Below, piece after piece: positions 11,936-23,700 of a stretch of 64,000 nucleotides of DNA (position 1 is its first letter; each line of letters starts with the position of its first letter). Below the pieces are notes generated by a model. The model worked only from the letters and a program-made list of their open reading frames with translations. It did not search any database and was not told where the DNA came from. Source of the stretch: Adiantum capillus-veneris (Eukaryota; Streptophyta; Polypodiopsida; Polypodiales; Pteridaceae); NCBI GenBank assembly GCA_014529385.2, contig CM043969.1, positions 33,680,446-33,744,445 on the forward strand, given 5' to 3'. Made by a program: the position numbers and the translations under genes.

Positions 11936-12160
11936 TGTTACCATGTACATGTGGTAGTGATGTGTGTGAACACATAAGGACTGCCGGGGCATTTTTTCAC
12001 CCTTTAGGAGGTTTTTTCCCTGTGCATTTATATACGTCCATCGTTCTAAGGCTATCTATTTTTTCCATTACACACTAAGTAACACTCTCTCTCTTGTGTG
12101 CCTTGATCTGCTTCCTTTGTCTTTCTTCTCCAAGTCGTGTGTGCAACCGTAATTTCAACA
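11936..12160 (+). mobile_element. Copia element 5' LTR
   Basis: The right end (TTTCAACA) lies two bases before a primer-binding site. The last 170 bp match the 3' copy at 16,366-16,542, including GAGGTTTTTTCC, GGCTATCTATTTTTTCCAT and CTTCTCCAAG. The left border at TGTTACC is inferred from the inverted TGTT/AACA ends. Confidence 0.65.
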
Positions 12161-12162
12161 AT

Positions 12163-12174
12163 TGGTATCAGAGC
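12163..12174 (+). promoter_or_regulatory. Copia primer-binding site, initiator tRNA-Met type
   Basis: TGGTATCAGAGC sits two bases after the 5' LTR, followed by AGGTAGCG, as in many plant copia elements. Confidence 0.85.
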
Positions 12175-12539
12175 AGGTAGCGTCCTCCCGGGCTTAATCG
12201 CAAGTAGCTCTAGCACACACTTGCTCACTTTGTCTGATTTTTGTGAGCTTTGGTGAGCATTCGTAGGTCGACAAAAATTTTGAGAAGGCTCAAAGAGCTT
12301 AGCTTTCTCGGATTTCTGATTTGGCCTCATTTCGGCCTCCGGTTCCACTACAGGCAATACTGCACATGCTATTTTGTCATTTTGTGCAAGAAAATAATTC
12401 AGTGTCGTTTTCTGTTTAACAAGTCTCTTATAGTCTTCTATGGTTTGTGCTATAAATCACGTGTTGTTCCCGCTTTGTTTCTCCTCTTTTTCAACAATTT
12501 TCACATCAGGTGTAGGCATTCGTCATGGCCAGCAACAAC

Positions 12540-13290
12540 ACAGGTCTTGCTACAAGGATTGCTACTGTTAGAGTTGTTTTGCATACAGCCAAGCAAGCTC
12601 ATTGGGATGTAAAAGAAGTGTAGGCTCATACATTGATTGTGTTGTTTGTGAAGTGCACTATTTACTCATCAACACATTTGTTTAACGAAATCTACCAAAG
12701 AGGCTTGGGATATTATGGTTGGTCTTTATGCAAGTCGCAATGAGGCTAAAATTGCATTGTTGCGTAAAGAGTTGGAATCGAAGATTATGCATGAGGAAGA
12801 TGACATGGACACTTTCCTTGCTAGTGTCAAGGATATTAATGAGAAACTTATTTCTGAAGGTGAAGTCATTTTAGACAGCTCCCTTATGAAAATTGTTCTT
12901 GATGCCTTGCTAGACTCTTACCAGACTTTTTCTAGTACTTGGATACTTATGACCCAAGGAAATCCTAAAGTTGTAAAGTTTGATGAGTTGTGCACGTTGC
13001 TATTGCAAGAGTCACTTTCTGGAAACAACAGGACTAGACAGCGTGCAATTGAATAGGCTTTTATTGTTGCTCAAAGAAAGGTGGTAATAGCAATGCAGTC
13101 ACTTTTTATGGTTCTTTTGTGAGTGAAAAATCATTTGTTCCCAATGCTTCTGCTAGCACCAATTTGTCTGGAAATTTTGGTGATAAGAGAAAAAAGAAGA
13201 TGTGTTGCCATTATTCTAAATCTAATGATACTTGATCAAGCAGTGTCCTAATTGGAAGGCCAAAGAGACTAAGAAGAAACAAGGGGGTTC
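12540..13290 (+). pseudogene. Copia gag remnant
   Basis: The clean part (12,715-13,056) encodes a copia Gag of the UBN2 type: MVGLYASRNEAKIALLRKEL, then DMDTFLASVKDINEKL and ILDSSLMKIVLDALLDSYQTF. Upstream pieces and the region to 13,290 are frameshifted. A decayed zinc knuckle, CCHYSKSND followed by IKQCPNWKAKE, appears near 13,200-13,265. It lies between the primer site and the protease, as expected. Inactive. Confidence 0.8.
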
Positions 13291-13374
13291 CACTGTAAAT
13301 GCTGGTTCCACTACAAATGCAGCTATTGTCGAGTCTTTTGTGAAAGGAGGCTGTGATGCTGATGTTGATACAAA

Positions 13375-14722
13375 ATGGGCTTTAGTACGGAGTGTACCTA
13401 TAATCTTGATGTCCATGATGCATGCATGTCAAGTGTTGCAGATTCACATGTGTGGTATTTTAACAGTGGTGCTACAAAGCACATTACCTCACATCGTGAA
13501 TTGTTCACCTCTCTCGAGTCTGTCCCTCATGGGAATTCAGTCACTTGTGCCAACAATGCCTCTTATTCGGTTCAAGTTGGAAATATTGTGCTTACTGCTG
13601 CTAATGGTAGTTCTTTCACACTTGTTGATGCACTTTATGTACCTGGGATCAAGAAGAATCTCTTGTCTAGATCCGCACTTGCTAGACTTGGACTTGTAGT
13701 CAAATTTGTGGATGACAGATGTACAGTTCATGATCTCAGTTTTGGTGATGAAATTGTTGCATCTAGCATGTTATGCCATGGGCTGTATAAGCTCACTTTG
13801 TATGACAAGTGTGGGCAAAATTTTGCAAATGCAGTTGTGGATTCAAAGGCTATTTCACATGCAAAACTTTAGCATGCATGTTTTGGTCATTTGAATTTTG
13901 CCAATTTGCTACATTTGCAAAAATCTGATATGGCTGCTTCTTTGCCACCTATCAAACATGTTTGTGAAGGCTGAATTTTGGGTAAGATGCAGCGTTCTAA
14001 GTTTCCAAAGGATGGTTCAGTTAGGACCACATGTAGATTGAAGCTTGTGCATAGTGATGTTTGTGAGTCCATGCAAACTCCATCCTTGAGAAATTACCTT
14101 TACTTCATGAATTTCATTGATGATTACTCTAGGCATGCATGGGTATTTCCACTTAAAGTCCGAATTTTTTATGTGCTTCAAACAATTTCTGGCTATGGCT
14201 GAAAATGTCTCGAAATGTACTATGGGCACCCTCTGTTCTGATCGAGGGGGGGAGTATATGTCTCATGAATTTAATGCATTTTTGGCTAGTCGTGGGATAA
14301 AACACCAATGTACAGTGCTTTATACACCTCAGCAAAATGGTGTTGCTGAGAGGAAAAACAGGTCATTTACGGAAATGGCATGATGTATGGTCAAGAGTCA
14401 AGCTTTGCCGCATTCCTTTTGTCTTGAGGCCATCATGTGTGCCACTTATGTACTAAACAGGTGTCCTACAAAAGCTTTGCAGTCTACTACTCCACATGAA
14501 GCATGGCATGATAGAAAGCCTTCTATTGAGCACATGCGTCTTTTTGGCTATTTGGAATATGCTTTGGTGCCACAAACACAGCGCCAAAAATTGGATGATA
14601 AGGTTGTCAAATGTATTTTTGTTGGTTATAGTGTTGAAAGCAAAGGTTATAAATTTTATCATCCACAAACAAAGCGTATTTTGGTTTCACGGGATGTTAT
14701 GTTTGTGGGAGGCTTTATTTAG
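13375..14722 (+). pseudogene. Copia protease and integrase remnant
   Basis: The protease is at 13,375-13,872, with HVWYFNSGATKHIT where active copia proteases have a DSGA active site: the catalytic Asp is Asn here. Then come GAG-pre-integrase (SHAKL, stop, HACFGHLNFANL), the integrase core with FMNFIDDYSRHAWVFPL (first Asp), LCSDRGGEYMS (second Asp) and YTPQQNGVAERKNR (Glu), and the C-terminal part (HMRLFGYLEYALVP, FVGYSVESKGYKFY). Several stops sit where family members have Trp or Gln. The catalytic triad of the integrase is readable, but the gene is broken by stops and frameshifts. Confidence 0.88.
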
Positions 14723-15001
14723 TCCTTGCTGTCATGTACTAGAGACAGTAATGAAAAATCACACGACATTTCTGACACTTTTTTGCCTCTTTTTAGTGGT
14801 ATAAGTACGAATGTAAACTCCAATGAGGCAAATGTACAGCCTATACAGCCTATGGGTGTTTTTGAAAATGTTACAGATCAGTCTATTACTGATGCAGATG
14901 TACATGATGTACATGATAAGGAAAGGGCTGAGAATGAGCAGGCTTGAGGTATGCCTAAATGGTTGGTGCATACTTTGCATGATAGTAAATAGGATGCACC
15001 T

Positions 15002-16376
15002 TTGTCTAGTTGTACTCGTTCAGGTTCTTGCCATGCATCTTATGCATCAGATTGTTACGCTTTGGCTGTGTCTAGCTTACATGATGTTGAGGAACCTCTG
15101 TATTTTGATGAAGCACAGAGTTCTGAAAATTGGATGGCTACCATGCAATCAAAATATGATGCACTTATAGAAAATGGCACATGGACTTTATGTGATTTGC
15201 CTCCTAGCAAAAAGTCCATTGGTACAAAGTGGGTTTACAAGTTGAAACGCAAGTCGGATGGTGAGATTGATCGATATAAGGATTGACTTGTTGCAAAGGG
15301 TTATGCATAGTAAATAGGCATAGATTATGAAGAGACTTTTACTCCCACTTGTTGTATGACTACTGTGTGTTTTCTATGTGCATTGGCAGCTCATTTTGGT
15401 TGGGATGTACATCAGTTAGACATTTTAACTTCTTTCTTGAATGGTGACATATTTGAGGAAGTTTATGTAATGCAGCCTTGCAGTTTTGTCAAGAAAGAAC
15501 AAGAGGATAAGGTGTGAAAATGTAACAAATCTTTGTATGGATTGAAGCAATCTCCTCGTGCTTGGTATGAGAATGCTGACACTCACTTGGTCAAATGAGG
15601 CTTACGTAATAGTCCAACAAAAAGCACATTGTATGCAAAGCGTGAGGGTGATGTACTTCTCATTGTGGTTCTTTATGTAGATGATTTGCTGATCACTGGA
15701 CCAAATGAGAGACATATTGCTGAATTTAAGGATGATTTGAATGCTACTTTCAAGATGAAATATTTGGGTCTATTGCGTCATTACTTGGGTATACAATTTA
15801 AGCACTGTGGTGGTGGTATTGCCTTGTGTCAGAAAAGTTACATAGAGACATTGCTATGTACGTTTGGACTTGAGGGTTGCAAACCTATTGCCGCACCCAT
15901 GGAAACATATTTCAAATTGAGTCTTCATAATATTGGTGATCTTGAAGATGTCACTCTTTACCAAAGTGTTGTTGGATGCCTCATTTAAGTATGCAAGACA
16001 AGGCCAAGTATTCAATTTGCAGTCTCACAGGTCAGCAGATTTATGCATAGCCCAGAGTCTAAGCATTGGCAGGCTGTCAAGAAAATTTTCCACTACTTGA
16101 GTGGCACTTTACATCTTGGCTTGTTTTATCCCAAGGGGGGATCATTGCCGCTAGACTTACATGCCTTTTCAAACTCACACTGGGTTGGTTGTTTTGACAC
16201 GTGGATGTCCACAAGTGGTTTTTGTTTCATGCTTGGCAGTTCATGTATATCATGGTTGAGCAAGAAGCAACCTACCCTGGCCACTTCCATTTGTGAGGCT
16301 GAGTACATGGCAGTCTTCACAGCTACGGTTCAGTGTGTATGGATCGACGCCTTACGGCTGATTTGGGAGGTATTTT
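15002..16376 (+). pseudogene. Copia reverse transcriptase and RNase H remnant
   Basis: RT motifs run in order: NWMATMQSKYDALIENGTW, IGTKWVYKLKRKSDGEIDRYK, DYEETFTP, QLDILTSFLNGD, KSLYGLKQSPRAWY, and LYVDDLLITGPN with both catalytic Asp of YVDD. RNase H follows from about 16,020 (KHWQAVKKIFHYLSGT, SNSHWVGCFDTWMSTSGFC, SKKQPTLATSICEAEYMA). The usual Asp of 'D.DWAG' is Asn (SNSHWVG). Stops interrupt at about 15,286, 15,310, 15,516, 15,597 and 15,986. The 3' end of RNase H runs almost directly into the LTR, so the untranslated region and polypurine tract seem deleted. Confidence 0.9.
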
Positions 16377-16542
16377 TTCCCTCTTTATGAGGTTTTTTCC
16401 GCCGTGCATTGTATATACGCCCATCATTCTAGGGCTATCTATTTTTTCCATTGCACACCAGGTAACACTCTCTCTGTTGTGTTCCTTGAGCTTATTTTGT
16501 CTTCTCCAAGCTGTGTGTTTTCCTACAACCCTAATTCCAACA
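16366..16542 (+). mobile_element. Copia element 3' LTR fragment
   Basis: Matches the last 170 bp of the 5' LTR with many differences and ends TTCCAACA. The 5' part of this LTR copy is missing or unrecognisable. Confidence 0.7.
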
Positions 16543-18052
<1,510 letters not shown>

Positions 18053-20749
18053 TGAGGCGGTCCGGGGCGGGCAACAAGAGAGGCGACCTCTAAACACCCC
18101 TCAAGGCTCCCGTGCTGCTCAATTGGGGCTCGGGCAAGCACAACACAACAACAAACCCACAGCCAAACCAAAACAAGATAGGGGCACCACCTAGTTATGG
18201 TATGCGAACTAGGACGCAAGAGAGATTTTGGCACAACCAAGAAGATGCACCACACAACACACACCAACAACCTCACACCAAGACACACATGAAATGGACC
18301 AGAGAGAGCTTGAGCAAAGGGAAGAGAGAGAGGAAAGGATCTTGCGTAATACCTTATTTGTGACTTGCAAATGGAGATGGTTCGTTATGATGCTATCGTA
18401 GAACTTGTACAAAAATCACTCAATGCTTAGTGATTGCTAATCATTGCCAAAACACACACACACACACTGTCTTAGGGTGTGGGAGACCTCTCACCACAAT
18501 ACCCTCTTACAATGGACACAAAACTGGGAATAAAAAACACACTAAAACACTTTCTAAAATCAAGATCAACCGATAAAACTCAAAATACACAAGTCACCTT
18601 GAATTCACCAAACCGTATTGCACAAATGGAAGGACGAAGATTTGAACGTCGAATCACGCCTTTGATGCACCAAACCTCAATTTATTGATGATGAAGGAGC
18701 ATGTACAATAGTGGTTTTGAGATTTGTGGAACTCACGCTCTCTCACTTGCAATGTGTAGCTTGAAGGCTTCTCTCACACCAAGAGTGAAGCTCACAAGTG
18801 GTTGCTACACCTAAGTCTCTCCTCACGCATAGAGTGTTGGGGTGCTATGTGAGATGTTGGAGGTTGTTTTGCAAGAAGGAGAGGGGCCTATTTATAGGTT
18901 GGAGACCCCTCATTAGGATTATTGGAAATCCTAATTTACAAGCTAACAAATCAAGATTATGATTTTTTTGAATATCAAAACATTGTGGGCCTTCTTTGTC
19001 TGCTTGAGTCATGGGTGTGGGCTCAAAAGAAAGCATTATTGATGGTAGATAAGGTGAAAGTAAGTAAGGAGAGGGAGAGAGAGAGAGAGAGAGAGTTACT
19101 ATACACATGTCTTGAGGTGAGGTGTCTTTTATGGTTAGGTCAATGGCTATTTTGTGTTAGTATGTTAGTGGTTAGTGTTAGTAATCACTAGAAAGTTAAT
19201 GATATATTTACAATGGGTAGAATGGGTGGGATGGTTGGAGTAAGATGGTTGAATGAAGTGAACAAATCCTTGTGATGGTGAAGCTTGAAGAAGTTTTGGA
19301 CTTACTTGTGTAGGTTCTTAAATGACCATCGATCTTCTTCTTCGTCTTCTCTTCTTTACGCCACCGCTGCCAAGGTTGATCATCGTGATGAAAATGGTAA
19401 TTCCGTTGATGAGATCTTTTGATTTGCAGAGGTTAAGCATGGTACACATGCTGAATTTATGTATATATATAAAGAGTAAGATGGAATTGTACTTTGGAGA
19501 TAATAGAGAGAGGCATAGAGATGGTGTATGTACATGGAGAGCTCATATGAGAGCTATGGGAGTAAGTGGGGAGGTTAATGGTGAAGAAGGTGAGAGAAAC
19601 CATTGAAGGTGCAGGTTTGAGTGAGGGATTGAGAGAAATGTGTGTGTGTGTGTGTGTAGAAGTGTGGAAAGAGGTGAGAGAAGACTATGGGCTACTTGTG
19701 AAAAAAGTGGGCAGACTGGGGTCCACTCAAAAAATCATAGCTCACCGCTGGTAGCTCCAAAAATCATGAAAAAATTTGAGGTGATTATTCAGAGCGTGGG
19801 CTACATTTTCTCTTTTGACCACTGCTCCAAATTCGGAGTGGAGATAGGTGCCAAAATTCTCACCAAAAAGCCTGTTTTTATGCTTGCAAAAGTCTTTTAG
19901 TGGACCCCTCCTTTGTTGAATTTGTACAATGCATCCAAGAGTGAGCCCCTCCTTTGTCATATCATAATACAAAGCATCCAAGTTGCCCTTGACACATGCA
20001 TGGAGGAGGATTATTGGTGAAGAAAGAAATATATACATGGTGGGACTAGTGTATGGACTATTCATGGACTTTAGCTCAATGAGCACATGGTGTTAGAATA
20101 ATGAGTAAAAATAATAATAAAAATATGGAGGAGTTATGGATATGGAAAGATATTGGAATCATATGATATGGTCCCTCTTTGAATTATTTTGGGTGAAAGA
20201 GGAAAAGGTATGCAAGTAAATAATATAATAAACTTGACCAATGAGTAGAAATCAATTTTTTGTTTTCACGAGGGTGAGGGTGAAAATGTGGGAGTGATTT
20301 GTATAAAGGAAAAATATGAGGTTAGAGTATGTACATATTGGCAAATAAAAAATAAATAAAAATAAAATAATAAAATAATTATGGTGTAAGAGGATGAAAG
20401 AAGGTGTACATAGGTTTAATAAAACACACACCTAAGTAGAAATATTTAAATAAAATACCAAAATAATTATTAAAAATCCCTATATTTAGGCCATATATAC
20501 AATGAAATATTTACACACAAAGAGGCCATAATATACTTTTATTTTTTTATTTTTTTATTTTTTTATTTTGGCTCACCTAGCCCAGTGACTAGCTAGCTGA
20601 GGGTTTTTTAAGAAGATATGGGAAAAGCCCCCTAACTCACACACGCCTATGTACAATGAAATGGTAGGGATAGCCATAGCGTTTGGGTGAATTTGGTAGG
20701 GTGGAGTAACTTAGTATAGCAATTATGGAGAGCCGAAAAACGGCTATCA
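18053..20749 (-). mobile_element. 3' LTR of the Tat-type element
   Basis: 2,697 bp, the partner of 27,721-30,426. It shares the TATA box (18,887-18,898), a GA tract near 19,077 and a short TG tract near 19,640. Confidence 0.93.
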
Positions 20750-20766
20750 TTAGCCCTCCCCCAGGA
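20750..20766 (-). promoter_or_regulatory. Polypurine tract
   Basis: Minus strand CTGGGGGAGGGCTAA directly precedes the 3' LTR and ends in a purine-rich run, the start site of plus-strand DNA synthesis. Confidence 0.7.
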
Positions 20767-20777
20767 TGATGGTATAT

Positions 20778-23700
20778 TCATGTACCATCATAGAGCATCT
20801 TTTCCAAAGAGAGTGCTTTAGAGTCCTTGACGAGATCTTCATTGTTTGGCCCCTCAGAATTTTGGCTGGAGTTACACTCATGCTTCATGTAACAATACTT
20901 ACATGAGACAGCGGCCTTTGGACAGATCTTTGGTAGATCCTTTGGTAGAAGGCGACTCAAATAGGGCTTCAAGTGATACCCGTTTACCTTCCTGGAGAGC
21001 TCTTTACCATTCAAGTCCATAAGCTGATAGTAGCTAGAATTGAAAGCCTTCTTGACTATGTATGGCCCTTGCCATCTAGTTTCAAACTTGGCATCAAAAC
21101 GATTGTCAAGTCGATTGTCATACCTTAGCACAAGCTCTCCTTCCTTGATGCCTTTGTCCTTCAGTTTCTTGTCGTGCGTTTCTTTCGCTTGTGTGGCTTT
21201 CCTCTTGTAGCACTCGTATGCTGCTTCTCTTTTCCACTCAAGCTCCACTAACGTAAGAAGTCGATCCATCCATACCTCTTGATCATCTTGTGCTGATTTG
21301 CCATGAAGTCGCATTGTTGGAATGTTTAGCTCAATTGGCTGTAAAGCCTCTTGACCATAGACCAAGTGAAATGGTGTGAACTCCGTGGCTTCCCTATATG
21401 TGGTTCGATACGCCCACAAGGCACCATCCAAGAAGTCATCCCATAATTTTGTCTTGTTTTGCACCATCTTTCTAATGATTCCTGCAATGACACCATTAGC
21501 CTTCTCCACCAAACCATTTGACTGTGGGTAGTATGGTGTGCTATGACGATGTAGAATGTGAAGCTCTTCACAAACTTCTGTGAGCAATCCTTTTCTAAAC
21601 CCTGGACCATTATCAGAAACAATCTCCAAAGGTGTGCCAAATCTACAACAAATGTGAGTGTAGACGAATTTGCTCACTGTCTTCTCATTTACCTTTGCCA
21701 CACTTTGTGCTTCCACCCATCTAGTCATATAGTCTACAGCCACTAGAATGTAGAGTTTACCATTTTTTGTCCTAGGCAGAGGACCCATAGCATCAATGCC
21801 CCACTTTTCAAAGGGTCCATTTGCAAGCACTATTTGCCTCGGGCCATGCACCAACCTTCTATTTCCATTTATCTGACAAGTGTGACAGCTTTTACACCAA
21901 TGTTGAACATCCACATGCAAACTTGGCCAAACATACCCCGAAAGAAAAATCTTCTTCACAGTTAATTCTTGGGCAAAATGACCACCACATGCCTCTTCAT
22001 GCAAACCTTTTAGAATGGCTGGAATTTCCTTAATAGTTGGTACTCGTCTGCACACTTGATCCTTCCCTCTTTGATAGAGGGAGCCTTCTAGGAAGAGATA
22101 TACGCTTGCCTTCTTCATGAGTCTCCTCTTCTGAGCTTTTGTGAAGTCTGGTGGAAACTCACCCTCCAAAATGTAGCCAATGATGGGAGCCAATGACTCC
22201 AATCCCTGGTACCTCGGTTGCTTCACAGCAGCCGCCACCATGATGACCTGCACTTCTTTCTTTACACATGCAACGGCTTGTTGTGCAAGTAAATCAGCAT
22301 CTTCATTCTGTTTCCTAGGAATATGATATAGTTGCACTTCTTCAAATTGATTAAACAATCTACGAATGGCATGAACTTTTGTCCGTAAGCTCTCATTCTT
22401 GCATGCCCAAATGCCTAAAATCTGTTTAACAATGAGAAGTGCATCTCCCTTTACCATGAGGCGTTGTATCCCTTGGCCAATGCACATCTTCAAACCATGA
22501 AGTAGAGTGTCATATTTTGCTTCATTGTTGCTAGCTGAACTTGGTAGATTGAACTTCTCTTTCATGACCACCTCTCCACTTGGGTTGAGCAACACTAGCC
22601 CTCCCCCTGCTTTTCCTGTGGCTCGACGAAAAGCTCCATCAAAGAACAAAGTAAAAGCATTAGGAATACTTTTTGGTGGTGGCAATGGTAGGGTCTTTAC
22701 TTCAGGCACCTTAATCTCCTTTTCGTGCACCCTATAAGTGAGAATCCCTGCCAATTGTGCACGCACACTATCTTCTACCTTGAAAGAGTATTGAAACTCT
22801 TGCAACTCCATAATCCACTTTGAGATCCTAGTACTAAGATTCATTTGAGATGACACCCAAGGGAACAAATTTTCTGCAGTGAGAATTACAAAAGGTTTTG
22901 GTAGCAGGTAGGATCTAAACTTTCTCACCGCAAACATGAGAGAAAGCATCATGAGTTCTGCTTCTGTGTAGTCTCTCTCCAAAGCATTCATGACCCTACT
23001 AGCAAAGTAGATGGGTCGCATCCTTGTACTGTGGGGATCTTGTTGTAGCAACACAGCACCAATTGTTTCTTTCCCAGCACTAGAGCTAACAAAGAATGTG
23101 TACTCCCAACAAGGAGGCATGAGTGTTGGTAGCTCTGACAAAATGACTTTAATGTTACAAAAGTACTCTTCAAGCTCATCAGACCATGCAAATTCTACTT
23201 GTTGTGTCAACTTTTGCAAAGGGTGAAGTAACTCCGAGGCTAAGTGAATGAAGCGTGACATATACTTCACCTTTTGAATGAATGAGATGACCTCCTTAAG
23301 ACTCTTGGGTGATGGTAGCTCAATAAGAGCCTTTGCCTTCGAAGGATCCACTTCAATGCCTTTGTAAGAAACTTTATGACCAAGCAAGATTACTTCATCC
23401 TCACCTATATGGCACTTGTCGGGGTTGAGTTGACCTCCCATGTCGTAAAGCTTCTTTAAACCTTCTTCTACCCTTTGTAGATGCAATGATTTTGAGCTAT
23501 AAATACAGAAATCATCAATGAACACTCTAATTGACTTTCCAAAGAATGCTTGAAACACCATATTCATGAAACGTTGGAATGTTGCAGGAGCATTTGTCAG
23601 ACCAAATGGCATGACTCTAAAAGCATAACAACCCCAAGGAGTGATAAAGGTTGTTTTCAATTGATCCTCCAGTGCAATCCCTATCTGAAAGTAACCTGAG

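Noticed and set aside
18922-20086. Frames identical in the two LTRs of the Tat-type element (also 28,598-29,762)
   Set aside because: LTR identity makes any frame look conserved; they have no recognisable domain and overlap in several frames.
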